A DNA stretch of 64,000 bases from Hygrophila difformis. Taxonomy: Eukaryota > Streptophyta > Magnoliopsida > Lamiales > Acanthaceae. The stretch covers positions 26,726,403-26,790,402 of the forward strand of contig JAOANR010000011.1 of assembly GCA_030278955.1 (NCBI GenBank), given 5' to 3'. Shown one piece after another: positions 11,143 through 23,309 of this stretch; positions within the stretch are counted from its first letter, which is position 1, and the number at the start of each line of letters is the position of its first letter. Made by a program: the position numbers and the translations under genes. The notes beneath the pieces are model-generated. The model made no database searches, was not told where the DNA came from, and saw only the letters and a program-made list of their open reading frames with translations.

Positions 11143-11481
11143 CACTACAAGAGAAAAGGGAATTACCAACCTGACATATGCGGTCTATAAAACATGGACA
11201 CGGGTCGTTTTGGCCGTTACCGACCGCGTTACTGACCGCATGTTTCGGTCGGTAATGTCTTGGTCTGAAATGGAAGACCGACAAAAATTCTTGCAGTCGG
11301 TACACGTATCGACCGTCTTTCCGACCACAAGGAGGTCGGCCCGTAAACCGACTAGTAGCCGACCGTTTTTGCGGTCGACAACACAGCGAAAAGGACCTCG
11401 GTCGGTCATGCGGTCGGCAAATTTGACCCTTGCACCCTTGGTCAGCGATTGCGGTCGGTAGTAGCATATTTTCTTGTAGTG
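11143..11481. mobile_element. Non-autonomous CACTA (En/Spm) element, 339 bp
   Basis: It begins CACTACAAGAGAAAAGG and ends TTTTCTTGTAGTG, the classic CACTA terminal inverted repeat, with the 3-bp TSD AAT on both sides (11140-11142 and 11482-11484). The interior is GC-richer and full of repeated GACCG/CGGTCGG words, typical subterminal transposase-binding repeats. There is no transposase. Confidence 0.9.
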
Positions 11482-11734
11482 AATCTAGGGAAAACAAGGG
11501 CCCAGACCCTATCACAAAAGTTTCATTAGAGTCAAAGCCCCTATATTTAAAATATTATATTTTAGACCCCATGTATTAGGAAAGTTAAGCAAAACACATA
11601 TCAATAACCTGGTAAAACACATACCAAACACTTAATAAAGCACATACCAATACAGTGGTAAAACACATACCAATAACCTGGCAAACACCATAAGGTATTT
11701 GTTGTAAAGCACATACCAAGAACTTGGTAAATAC

Positions 11735-12237
11735 TAGGGATGAAAACGGTACAGATACGGGCAGATAGTATCGGATACGGATATTATACCACAATTTTCC
11801 TCTTGAATTCGGATCGAATATGGATATGCCGGATACAGATACGAATTTGAATATTTTCGGGATACGAATACATGTCTGATACAGGACGGATATATGACAG
11901 ATACAGATTTAATCGGATACAAATTATCGGATAATTTTTTATAATTTATTGAAAATTCGATAAGTTTTATAAAAATTATCGGATAATTTTATATTTTCAT
12001 AAATATTAATAATTTTAATTTAATAAATAATAAAATATTAATATATTCAAATATTCGGATTTAAAATCCGGATAATATCCTATCAATATCACTCCGGATC
12101 CGGATACAGTAGGATATTTTCGAAGATGAATACGAATGCGGATATTAAAATATGGATTCGAATTCATATACGAATATTGAAAAATCCTGTTGGATAGCTA
12201 ATTTTGGATTCAGATATAATCCCCACTTTCACCCTTA
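11735..12237. mobile_element. Ac/Ds-type hAT MITE, 503 bp
   Basis: The termini TAGGGATGAAAA and, inverted, TAAGGGTGAAAG match the Ac/Ds terminal pattern. The perfect 8-bp TSD GTAAATAC lies at 11727-11734 and 12238-12245. Subterminal GGATAC/GTATCC words are frequent, as in the related elements at 14656 and 39836. Non-coding. Confidence 0.9.
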
Positions 12238-12639
12238 GTAAATACCATATGGTATCTGTGGTAAACCATACTGGTATAGTGTGCTAAACCACGTACCAAT
12301 AACTTGGTAAATACTTTATGGTAGTTGCGGTAAAGTACATACCAATACAGTGGTAAACTATATATCATTAACCTGGTAAACACCATATGGTATTTGGAGT
12401 AAAGTACATACAAACTGGTGGTAAACCACATTCCAAGAACTTGGTAAATTCTATACGGTACATGTTGTAAACTAGAGACTTATCCACGTCTCCGATGTGC
12501 CATGGTATTGATGTGTTCTAGATTTGGGTTTTATTTTATTATTTTTTTTAACTTTTAAAATTTTGGGCTTTTAGGGTTAGGGTTTTTAAAATTTAGGGTT
12601 GATTTATATTTAACTATCAATTTATTCATCAAATATCAT

Positions 12640-13120
12640 ACTATCATAATGGTGACTAGGAGCCCTAAATTCGAAGTTCCTTCTTACTTACAAGGTCAAT
12701 ATCACTTTGAACTCGTTCTTATTTTTCACATATTATTATTTGTTTCACTAAATGGTCTCTAATCGTATCTTACTATCGTAATAGTGACTACATATGGTAA
12801 ATTATAAATTCTTCCTTAGTTACAAGGTCAACGCCGCTTCGAAATCGTTTGTATATCCTAATATTGTTATATGTTGCACTATGTGTTCATAATAAAGTTC
12901 CAAATGTGTATTTATCCGTCAATATCTTCATCCAATTGTATCTTACTATTGTAATGGTGACTACAGATCGTGAATTATAAGTTCTTCCTTAATTACAAGA
13001 TCAACATCGCTTCGAACTCATTCATATATCCGAATACTGTTATATGTTTAACTATGTACTCATAATAAAATTCCAAATGTGTATTTCTCGTCAATATCTT
13101 CATCAAATTGTATCACATTA
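12640..13120. repeat. Imperfect tandem repeat, about 120-180 bp unit, three copies
   Basis: Three successive blocks start near 12643, 12762 and 12938 with versions of tatcttactat-gtaat-gtgactac, followed by ttccttant-acaag-tcaac. The first copy is shorter. The repeat fills the middle of the putative element at 11577-14040. Non-coding. Confidence 0.6.
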
Positions 13121-13170
13121 TGCATACGAGGCTTACCATATATAAACAGGACGATTTACCAAGTCCAAGC

Positions 13171-13797
13171 TAAGGTGGTAAACGAATCGAATACTACAGT
13201 TTTCGCTTTGATTTGATAAATTTTTCAAATATTATCGAATCGAATTGAATTATTCTATATGGTAATGTAATAATTAATAAAATTTATTTTAATTATTGAA
13301 CTTAAATATTTAACTCGATTTATAGAACAAATTTAATATTTTCATATCATATACTACCACCGTTCTGAAATATTTTTGACGTTCGATAATGTGTTACTAT
13401 TCACACACAAACTTTTATTTAAAATTTTATCATACTTATACAAGTTGAAATATAGTCAAATGGGATCTTGTTAGATTCGTTTCTTCGTGTAGTTTTTAAA
13501 TATCAAATTTTTAGAATTTTACTTGTAACGAACTTGAGTTATTAATGATTTAACATGTGCATTGAACTGCATGAAAAATGGGTCCGTAAAAAACATTTGA
13601 AAACGGAGGAAGTATAAAAATATTTATATTAATTAGTAAATATATACAAAATAGATTTATATATATTTATATAAGTATAATTTAATATAAAATCGCATAT
13701 CGAATTGAATCAAATATTAATCGAATATCAAAATTGCAAATAATTTTGGATCGAATCACGAATTGAATAAAAAATATTTGATTCATTTACAACCCTA
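13171..13797. mobile_element. hAT MITE, 627 bp, hosting a Stowaway
   Basis: The termini TAAGGTGGTAAACGAATC and, inverted, TAGGGTTGTAAATGAATC are flanked by the perfect 8-bp TSD GTCCAAGC (13163-13170 and 13798-13805). Non-coding, and interrupted by the Stowaway-like MITE. Confidence 0.88.
13354..13612. mobile_element. Stowaway-like (Tc1/mariner) MITE, 259 bp
   Basis: The inverted ends CTACCACCGTTCTGAAAT and CTTCCTCCGTTTTCAAAT lie between TA dinucleotides (13352-13353 and 13613-13614), the Stowaway TSD. A second, partial copy of the same family opens the window at 1-160. Confidence 0.8.
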
Positions 13798-14479
13798 GTC
13801 CAAGCAATAGAATTTACCACAAATGGCCTTATTGTGTTTACCAGGTTATTGATGTGTGTTTACTACTTTATTACAATGTGCTTTACCACATATACATATG
13901 TTATTTACTAAAGTTCTTGATATGTTTAGCACACTATACCATTATGCTTTACCACATATACCATTTGGGTTTACCAAGTTTCTGGAATATGGTTTACCAC
14001 GCTGTTGGCATGTGCTTTACCACGCTATTTCTGGAATATGAGGACCGTCCCAGTGACCATCCCAACATTCTGTCCACTTCAGTGAGCACGGGACGGTGAA
14101 TGGACAGTAACAGAACCGTCCTTCCTACAGTCCTTAAGTCACTGCAATGTTTCATCTATTATTTATTGTCCACTTTTTCCATCCCATGCCCCGATTTCAT
14201 GATTTCATCTATTATTTACCACATTTCTTCTATACTTTTTACCACGTTTTGGACAATTTACCATGATCCATAATATGATTTTACCACATTTCATGTACAC
14301 TTCTAACCAACAAATAACATTCCAAAGTTCACCCACCAAATCCAACATACAAAAACATAAAAAATACTACACAAAGAAACATCCAAACCACCATCTACAT
14401 ACACAATTGAACATCTAAACACAATACTCAAACTACACAACATTCAAAATAGCACAAACACCAATTTTTTGCGTCGGTA

Positions 14480-14655
14480 TTTTCATCATTTGCATTCATT
14501 TCAACTAGCTCTGCTTCAAGATCTGCAAATTTAATTACCTGAATTCAAATGACACATAAGGATTAAAGACAAAGAAATTCTAAATGGAAAAACTAAAGCA
14601 TATAAAGATAAATATAGGTACCTCAAGATGAACTAAACCAATACCAGCCTGGGGT
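14480..14655 (-). pseudogene. VHA-a-like: V-ATPase subunit a pseudogene, downstream part
   Basis: On the minus strand, an intron acceptor CAG at 14539 precedes VIKFADLEAELVEMNAND (14538 to about 14484). This corresponds to the VKLGELEAELVEINANND stretch of the N-terminal cytosolic domain of plant vacuolar H+-ATPase subunit a. Upstream, 14655-14622 is the decayed end of the preceding exon, with a DDLE-like end before a GT donor but a stop in the original frame. Its first half lies at 29704-29776, displaced by the hAT insertion. No later exons are present, so this is a broken gene fragment. VHA-a anchors the proton channel of the vacuolar pump. Confidence 0.65.
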
Positions 14656-14977
14656 TAGGGGTGAAAGCGGGACGGATAATTCCCGCCCGATCCGATGCTG
14701 TATTCGATTATATTCGAATCCGAATTCGAATTTTGATATCCGGTGGATATTTGGCGGATACGGGACATGATATGGGATTGTAAATATCCGCCCGTATCCG
14801 GAAAAATCCAAATTTTATGCGGATATTATCCGTATTTTCTATCCGAATATCCGAAAATTTATATATATATATATTTATATATGTATATTATAATATTATA
14901 TCAACTATAAAATAAATAAGTAATATTATATGTATAAATATAGTCAAAAGTTTGAAAGTCATATGTAATTAAATCAA

Positions 14978-15579
14978 GGGGTTTTGAGAGTTAAATACCT
15001 ACACAAAAAAGAAATGTATGTTCAGTACCCGTATACTATTTATGTTATGTATTAGTACCTATATGTCAAATACATGCAGTTTCAGTACCTCAGCCATTAA
15101 ATTAAAGGCAAAACATAATATAATTGGGAAATGTCTAAAATACCCCCACTTTTTGCAGGTGATGTGACAGGCGAAGTTGGCGGATTTTTGCACATGAGAG
15201 GGCTAAAACATGTTAGAAAATCGAAAGTGGAAGGGGACTGGGCAAGCGGTGGAGACACACGGGTAGGGGGCAGGGCGATTCTTGGGGAAGCTTCGTCGGA
15301 GGTTTCCTCGTCGTCCGCGCGCGACTGTCCCTAGAAGCGAACACCGGCAGGGTTTCCTCATCGTCGGAGGGCTTCACTCCTCGTCGTTGGTTGCGGATTT
15401 TGGAAGAATCGAAGGGTTTCCGAGAAGGGCGACGGTGCGACGAGGAGGGTTTGTAGAGTTTAGGGTTCGGAGGTGTTTACGCTGGAGGGGACGACGAGAA
15501 GGTGAAGGGAAGGGTTTTGGGTAAAGGTTTGAAGCTGGATTAGGGTTTTCGAACGCAACAACGTCCGAACGGAAGCGGA
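14978..15579. other. MULE 5' terminal and leader region
   Basis: A 600-bp stretch before the transposase start. The first 200 bp pair loosely with the inverted right terminus, sharing TTCAGTACC, a run near GTACCTAT, and AAATGTCTAAAATACCCCC versus AAATGACTAATATGCCCCC. From about 15260 it becomes GC-rich, which suits a promoter and 5' UTR. No separate gene is supported. Confidence 0.5.
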
Positions 15580-18400
15580 ATGGCGAGCGGCATGGAAGGC
15601 GGAGGAAACGGGGCAGAGATGATGTTATTCTGTGAATACAACTCCGAGGTTCATCTTGTACGGGTAAGGGACAACGACCTTGTGGCCGATTTATTTGCGA
15701 AGTTGGCGGAGAAATGGGCGGACGTATCTCCAACGACGGTGAGCTTGCTTTTTGAGGTGCCCGACGGGGACTGCACGATGGAGATCCTGTTCCCTGAAGA
15801 TATAAGAAGAATGTTCTGTTTGAATCGAGCAAAGGGTCAAGCTTTCGGAAAGATGAGGTTGATGAATAGGGAAGCTGCCAACGAGGGACATAGGTGAGTA
15901 TTGTGTTAAACAAGCTACACAATGGTATTAGAATGCTAGTAACTGGTATTTAGTATTTTTTATCGCACGTTGGTATTGTATTGATTAGCAGAAATGGGTT
16001 GTTATTGGCTCAATTATTATTTGTGTTGCGTATGCAAATGATAGGAGTGTTGGGACGTATGCAGTACATGAAACATGATTTGAGAAATGTGGTGGATCAC
16101 AATCGAGGAATTACTACAGTAGTGTACACCACTTATGCAATTGTTGTGTTGGCCATCTATATATTATGGTGTTTTGCATAGAGCAATGTAGTATTGGGTG
16201 CTGCAGGGAACGATCATATATGTGTCCCATAATATTGCAATATCTGGTGTTGTTCATGCATAATATTGGTATTGTCTGTACGTGACGGTGGTGTTTTTGA
16301 GGGTTATTTCGTGTACCGCAGGTCGGACAACGAAGCGGAGGAGGAAATCGATGACGATACAGGGGAGGACAACGAAGATATGCGACTGCTATGGGCCGAT
16401 GCAATAAAAGGAAAAGGACAGAGGTTTAAGGATGCGGAACAGTTCCGCATGGTGCTGAAAAATCATTGTATTGCGGTCCGGCGCCAATACTACTATGTGA
16501 TTAACCATACGAAGAAAATTCTTGTGAAATGTTCAATGGAAGGTTGTGGATGGCGGGTGTATGCATCACACCGCAAGTCGGACGAGTCCTTTGCCATCCG
16601 CACATGCACTTTGTCTCATTCATGTGGCGTGAATAATCTCCAGTCAAGGAAACATCCGAAGGCGAATGCTCCATGGGTTGCCGCATTCATAAAGGAGAAG
16701 TTGAGGCGGGATCCTAACTACGAACCGAATAGGGCGGTGGATCAAATACACGCAGCTTTCAAAGTCGAAATTAGCTACCGCACGGCCTGGAATGGAAGGG
16801 AGGTTGCAATGAAAGAATTGCATGGAGACGATTACTACTCTTTTGACAAGATTCGTGTATTTTGCAACAGGTTGGTAGCGTCCAACCCAGGAAGCATCGC
16901 TGATTTGGAAGTGCACGAAGATACCGGAAAGTTTAGGAGGGTTTTTATAGCAATCGCGGCCTGCATCGATGGGTTTAAAAATGGATGTCGGCGGCTTATT
17001 GAGATGGATGACACGCATATTAAAAACAAGTGGAAGGGTTCAGTATTGGCAGCGGTTGGCAAAGACGGGAATGGTGGCTTTTTAACACTCGCATTTGCAG
17101 GTATGCAGTAGTTTGCGTATTAGTATGTTCTCTTTTATAGAATAGTGTTCATTCCATACATATCTTGCATAATTATTATGGAGCAACTGTATCAGTAACA
17201 AGGAAGTGACATTTTTGACTGCTTGCGTGGTTGTGTACAGTTACGGATGGGGAGACGGATATCAATTGGGAGTGGTTTTGTTCAAAGCTGAGGTATGCTC
17301 TTGACCGAGAGAACGAACACGACGATTGGAGCGAGTATACTTTTTACAGCGACCGCAACTCTGGGTTGATGAAAGGTATCCCAGGTGTTTTCAGGGGGAG
17401 TAATCATGCAGTGTGTCTACGACACCTCGTGGATAACTTCAAAACGCAGGTAACCTGTGTTCCGTTTTTCTAAACTCACACACTTGCCACATGTTTGGTA
17501 TAATATTTCAGAGACATAGGTATTTGTTGAGTAACAGTTCAGTATGACTTGCATAAATGACAGGTGCTGACGAAATACCCGTACAAAGATAAAACGAAAT
17601 GGACAGGTGTGCTGAAGGCTGCTGCATATGCCGCAACGTATGACGAGATGGTCCAGCACCTAAACTCAATACTTCAAGCAATGCCCCTTTCATGGGCGTT
17701 CATTCAAAACTCGGAGCCATACACATGGGCGAACGCTGTGTTCCCGGGACAAAAGTGGGGCATGATGAACACTAACCTTATCGAGAGCTGGAACTCATGG
17801 GTGGTGAAACCGAGAGGAATGCATCCATGTTCAATGCTCGAAGCAATCCGTAAAATGATTATGAAGATGATGAACAACAAGAGAGAGGCCGGTGCAAAGA
17901 TGGCCGGAGAGTTATGCCCGGAACCGGCGAAGGTGTTACACCAAAGTTACATGGAATCCGGTGCCCTGGAGCTGCAGCGCGCGGCCGGTTCATTGTTTGA
18001 GGTTGCCGATAGGGGCAACATATATGCCGTGGACGTGGAGCGGCGGACTTGCACATGTGGTTATTGGCAACTATGGCGGCTGCCATGCAAGCACGGATGT
18101 GCTGCGATAGAGAAGATGCAGGGGAATATTTATAACTACTGTGATCCGTGTTACACGGTAGAATTATACAAGAAGACGTACGACGGAGTCGTCTATCCTC
18201 TCATGGGAGACAGCGGCAGCAGTGCCGTGGAGAATGAGGGAGAATTTGTCTTTCCTCCGGATGTGCGTGTGCAGCCCGGTCGACCGAAGAAAAAGCGAAT
18301 ACCATCCCAACGTCCGATAGGCAAGGGCAAGTGTACACGGTGCGGCATACGGGGGCACAACACACGCACGTGCAGGTTATCACACAGGTATGATCAGTGA
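15580..18400 (+). CDS. MULE transposase (MURA-like), four exons, apparently intact
   Basis: Exons 15580-15893, 16322-17100, 17241-17449 and 17564-18400 join in frame through GT-AG introns (phases 2, 1, 0) to a 712-codon protein without stops. Order: an N-terminal globular region (1-104), acidic linker, a Mutator-type zinc and DNA-binding region (KCSMEGCGWRVYAS), DDE catalytic core, SWIM zinc finger (CTCGYW..LPCKH, Cys597 onward) and a C-terminal CCHC knuckle (CTRCGIRGHNTRTC, Cys691 onward). Candidate catalytic residues are Asp334 in EMDDTHIKN, Asp402 in YSDRNSG with the following C..H motif (CLRHL), and Glu508 in NLIESWNSW. It would cut and join MULE ends in the nucleus. With its open frame and clean splice sites this could be a working transposase; expression is unproven. 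Confidence 0.9.
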
Positions 18401-18790
18401 TCCCTGTATTTCAGCTGAACATAACATTTTGGTGCAGGTTGGTGTTTTGTTAATGTCTGCAGTGGTATAGTTTTTGCCATCTTTTGATGTTTTTGGTATA
18501 CCAAACTGGTACACATGGCTCAGCCAAAAGAAAGGACTGAAATTGTGTAATTTTTTGATATGGTTTCAGTATTCGAAACTCTCCTCGATAGGGTGGTTTC
18601 AATATCTGATACCATGTAATCGATAAACGATTGAAACTTTATGTTATGATATTATACCACAGTTCCTTTTTATGCATACGACACAAGTAGCTCAGGGTGT
18701 ACTATTCTTACGGTGCATGATTAGCTTATGGTGCATGATTCTCGAGCGTTTATAATATGATAAGGAATGACTGTGCCAACAATTCCACTT
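18401..18790. other. Transposase 3' flank, no gene
   Basis: AT-rich sequence after the transposase stop. No second frame or RNA gene was recognised. Confidence 0.4.
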
Positions 18791-19305
18791 TCATTTGGAC
18801 ATTACATGAATAAGGCATGCAAGTAGAATCACGACAAAACAAATTGTCCAATTCAATTCCCCACCCCCACCTTCATTGGGGGCGTGCATCGGGCGCATTT
18901 CTTCCATTTCGGAGACGGTGGTTGAAGGCACACCTCCACCTGAATGTGAGCTTCCTTTGGGCGGCAATCCTACGGACTCCGTTTGCATATCTTCTTGTGT
19001 GGGATTTGGTGGCTGCACAATAGGTACGAAATGGGATTTGCATGTCTTCTTGTGTGGGATTTGCATGTCTTCTTGTGTGGGTTTGCAATCCAACCAACAA
19101 ATACCCGTCTGTCGTGGCGCAGACAAGAGTAGTACAACCTCCCCTCATTCCCGTTATGCGGTGAATTGGTTACTCGAGTATCAGCCCTCTGACCGCATTC
19201 GCACCGTACGCCACGCGGAAATCGTAAATCCATGGTATCTAGCATGCGTTGGTCCGCCGCTACTCTCCCCGCGGTGTTTTGCGAACTCGAGCCGCTGGTC
19301 TCCAT
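18791..19305 (-). pseudogene. GRF-type zinc-finger small protein, frame-broken
   Basis: The frame from 19305 reads METSGSSSQNTAGRV, then CECGQRADTRVT and NEGRLYYSC, the C.CG...R......N.GR.(F/Y)Y.C core of GRF zinc fingers. The C-terminal part lies in another frame (to 18791): PNEGGGGELNW followed by a hydrophobic anchor, ICFVVILLACLIHV. Small plant GRF proteins with a C-terminal membrane helix are a common MULE-associated type. The two frames are separated by a tandem repeat of a roughly 23-bp word (gatttgcatgtcttcttgtg, 19035-19090). Expansion of that repeat, or an unseen intron, could explain the frame change. Confidence 0.5.
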
Positions 19306-20917
19306 TACACAAAAAAGATTTAGGGTGAAGGGAGAAATATTGGGAGGTGTGGGTGGATATGGGGAGGGATTTGGCTAAATAATACATGGGAGGGTGTGAG
19401 GGATATGACAAGATGGGTCATTTACTTGGTCAATTAAGTACAAAAAAAGGCGTGCGGCAGATTTGGCAGATTTGACTGCAGGATGTTGCTTTTGTGTCAG
19501 AGTACTTACTTTGTCTTGGGGGGTGTGACCTTTATTTGTGTGGAAATCACTTGCCAGACATGTATCAGACCGGAATACCAATGTGTACACCTATCTATAC
19601 GATTAACGAGGAACATGAATACCATAAACGTCGAAAAGAAGTACCATTCATGGAGGGTTTTTGTATTGTTGTTTTCGTATTGGATGGTTTTCGTATTGTT
19701 GTTTATGCAAACAAACATCGATACCATACTCTGTCTTGGCGTGTACTGAACCAGTTCACAAATGTTACTTGCCAAAAGTTGGGAGGTGGGGTGGGTGACA
19801 ACACTTTTACTTGGGAAGTGGACAAAGTGGAGATAGCACACAAAAAATCCTTTTCAGAATAATTGCAGAGATTCTTATCAGTATTTCTTGTCAGTAGTAT
19901 TCTGTGCATGCATTGATTGGTGTGGACCCCGCTGTTCTGTTTAAGGGGAAATGACTTACCAGACATGTATCAGATTTAGATACCAATTGTTAGCTATGCC
20001 AGCACCATACTGCTCGAAAAGTTATACTTCCTTAGTAGGCAAGCCGTTAGGGTACGGTGTTCGTGCTATGCCATAATTCAGATTTAGACATAATTCTGTT
20101 CTATTCACTTCGTCAAAGAAGGGTTGTTCCATAAACACCACAAACGGTGTACAATTTTATTTCACCACAATCTTATGCCATAATTCCGCAAGCCTGATAC
20201 TCATGTTCACATACCACTTACACCATACTATGTCCAGGTGTGTACTGAGCATCTTCCCACCCGTAGTATCATGCTAGTATGTGTTATATGGCCAATCAAT
20301 GCATTGTATGTGTTCTTTGGGCAATCAATGCATTATTCGGTTCATTCTAAGACCTCCACTACCGCAGTATGTCTACTATTTATTCTGGAAATGTTGTTCC
20401 ATAAACAACATATTCTACTCACCACTAACACCACACATTGACTTGTTTGTTCCATAAACAACATGTTCTACTCACCACTAACACCACTCAATGACTTGTT
20501 TGGACATTTGAACGCGTTGTTCAATAAGTTGTAAGACTTCGAGTGCCTTAATTTGTCTACTATTGGTCTAGAAATGTTGTCTACCATTTGGATTATTATA
20601 CGCGACGAGTTATGGTGTGGTCTTTTTATCCATTGATTCATTCTACGGGACGATGTAGCAACAAAAAGGCATTATATGCCCAAAAAACTGTCATGCATAC
20701 CATTCACATTAAAACATTAGATCCATCCATACACAACACGTCATCCGATCAGCAAATTACCAGCTTGTAGCTCTACTACGCACAAGCCAACTAAATACTA
20801 ATGTCCAACGTCAGAAACACCAAAATAGTTTGTCACCAACACTTGTCAGAGTACATAGCCATAATAGTTTGTCACAAATACGGATAGTCGCCAACATTCC
20901 TTCTCACAAACCCAACC
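19306..20917. other. MULE interior, no gene recognised
   Basis: The longest frames (about 120 codons around 19494-19862) match no family I know and overlap each other. A roughly 60-bp segment with ccataaacaacat and ctcaccactaacaccac is duplicated near 20400-20490. Confidence 0.35.
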
Positions 20918-20959
20918 TCAATGTATAGCCGGTTCGCCATCAGTTTCAGCAGACGGATC

Positions 20960-21480
20960 AGCAGGAGGGGGGTCGACTGCGGCAGGTGAGGGCTCGACGG
21001 AAGCCGGATGGGGCTCCACGACAGCAGGTGGGGGGTCGACGGCAGCAGGAGGGGGGTCCACGGCGGCAGCAGGAGGGGGGTCCACGGCGGCAGCAGGAGG
21101 GTCAACGGCGGCAGCAGGGGGGTCAACGGCAGCCGGTGGGGGGTCGACGGCAGCAGGAGGGGGGTCCACGGCGGCAGCAGGAGGGTCAACGGCGGCAGCA
21201 GGGGGGTCAACGGCAGCCGGTGGGGGGTCGACGGCAGCAGGAGGGGGGTCCACGGCGGCAGCCATAGGGGGGTCCACGGCGGCAGCAGAGGGGTCAACGC
21301 CAGCCGGTGGGGGGTCGACGGCAGCAGGAGGGGGGTCCACGGCGGCAGCAGGAGGGTCAACGGCGGCAGCAGGGGGTCAACGGCAGCCGGTGGGGGGTCG
21401 ATGGCAGCAGAAGCGGGGTTGACGGCAGCAGGGGCGGGGTCGGCGACAGCCGGAGCGGGGTCGACGGCAGCAGGAGCGGG
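20960..21480 (-). repeat. Minisatellite coding PPAAVDP-type heptapeptides
   Basis: About 20-25 units of a roughly 21-bp word (ggggggtcgacggcagcagga and variants) encode (D)PP(P/A)AAV repeats in the C-terminal exon of the Ulp1-like gene. A larger period of about 90 bp is also visible. Near 21376 one G run has five instead of six bases and shifts the frame, so the upstream part reads PLLPPLTLLLPPW nonsense. Confidence 0.85.
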
Positions 21481-21728
21481 CTTATGTCGTGCAGCACGAT
21501 GAATTTCGGGCACCTGCAGTCCTATGACAACAAAGTGTCTTGTGTCAAGCATTTGTAGCGGAACTGCATCAATTACCTCGTCATCCGGATGGGTAGGTCG
21601 AACTTCTTCAGATGGCGCGTCCTCATCTATTGCTCCATTCTACAGTTAATAAATATCATGTAAGAAACACTAAAACGATTGGTATGAACTGAACTGCAAT
21701 ATAGGTATTAGACGTCAGAACAGTGGTA

Positions 21729-22042
21729 TTATACCTTGCCAGTCTGCGTGTGTACAGATGCTTCCTTCGCCAACTGGCCGGGGGGCAACGCTGCAGGTGT
21801 CTCCTCCCCCACATGTCCAGAATGTGGCTGCTCCTCCCCCACAGGTCCAGAATGTGGCTCCGACCCTACATCCGGGTTATGCGGCAATACAGGTGTCTCC
21901 TCGGCCGGTAACCCAGTCTGTGGCATTTCAGAAGACTCCATTTCGCTCTGTCCAGAGTGCGGCACCACAGGCTCCACCTCACCCACTACGGCAGTGTCTG
22001 GTATTTCATGCTGCACAATACCAGTATTCACTAGTTTAGAAT
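21729..22042 (-). pseudogene. Exon of the Ulp1-like gene: Pro/Glu/His-rich linker
   Basis: Bounded by an acceptor (TTGTGCAG near 22030) and a donor (GGCAAG|GTATAA near 21735). The frame reads HEIPDTAVVGEVEPVVPHSGQ, then repeated EEQPHSGHVGEE-like segments (PHSG x3). It connects the peptidase exon (donor GTAAGT near 22115) to the PPAAVDP-repeat exon (acceptor near 21643). Disordered linker; no enzymatic domain. Confidence 0.6.
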
Positions 22043-23309
22043 ACGTATCCACTATGCAAATGATTAGTATATGATAGTCTTAGTCATGTAGGAGATATTC
22101 TCTACTTACATCTACGGGCCTCGCATCCAACACCAACCTCAATGCCGCCTGTGCGCGATAAAGTTTAATATTGGCTGCCTTCTCCGTATCCCAGAAAACC
22201 TTGGTGTCCCGCACAAAGGCCTCGGCCCACCACATTACATGGACTCCGCAGTCCAAACTTGCACTCCCCTGCTGCCTGCACGTTTTTCGCGATACAATGC
22301 GATCGTTGAATTCAATGTTTACCCTCCTCATCATAAACCACCGCATGAAATTCGCCTGAAAAAACCCAGTACCATTCTCTAAGCATCATAATACCTAACA
22401 TTAACCACAAAGTACAACTGCACAACATAAGTAACACCACACGACGACCTGAAACTACAATACTTACCACTCTCGCTTGTGGCATCACATATTTTGCCGA
22501 CCACGAAGAATTGAAGATCAAGACTTCGTGCTGTGTCATGTCAAGCACAATGAGGAACCAGTGGAATTTGTATGTGACCGGGAGCAATACGTAGTCCAGT
22601 CCAGCCTCGGCATCCGCCTTCAGCTTTTCAAATTCCTCCTTCCCCGGTTGTCACAAATCCCGAAGACATCCCTCATACTCGTCTTCCGTCAGCAAGGATT
22701 TTTTTGTTACAGCCGTTTCCATTTCCAAGATGCGTGTCTGTACAAATGACAGGACCTAATTATTGGCGGTTAAAAACATTATATAATCCACCAAACAGGA
22801 CCACCAAACAAGTCAAAACACCATACCGTTGTATATGCACTGATGTACCCAACCCTAGTGGGAATACCATCGACTCTCTTAAAACGATCACTACAAATCA
22901 GTGCAATGTAGCTTCCCACCAGATCATTGCATACAGCCTGGTCGAAAAGGAGAGATAACACGCTTGTAGGTAAAACGGCGTATATGCCCTGGGTCCATAC
23001 AAAGCCCCTATTGGAATTATCAGTCAGTATACCACAAAGAAGGAAGAAAAATGCCACAGTCTTTCATGAAATATACCACATGGTATGAACATACCTCCCA
23101 TCCACGTCGTCGATGAACTCCTCCAGCACCTCTCTATCTGCTTCTGATAGAAGATCCTTGCCCCTGTAATCTCTTCGCCCCGCATACTTCATCCTTATTT
23201 CACGCTCCCTGTCGCGTACACCCTGCATGATACAACTGTTAAGCTTTGGTACACCACACACAAACCTACATAATACAACACTGCCGAGGTGAGACATACC
23301 AGTTGTTTC

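Larger units (their letters stand above)
11577..14040. mobile_element. Putative DNA transposon with inverted subterminal repeat arrays
   Basis: The left part (11577-12480, hAT removed) repeats a roughly 30-bp unit containing CTGGTAAACACCATA and CACATACCAA. The right part (13806-14035) carries the same units inverted (TTTACCAGGTTATTG, TGCTTTACCACAT). Inverted subterminal arrays are a hallmark of transposase-binding regions in CACTA, hAT or MULE elements. Exact ends and TSD were not found, so class and boundaries are open. No coding sequence is seen in the middle. Confidence 0.4.

Noticed and set aside
12571..12600. TTAGGG words suggesting an interstitial telomere repeat
   Set aside because: Only two or three units of ttagggtt-like text in AT-rich DNA. 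Chance is sufficient.
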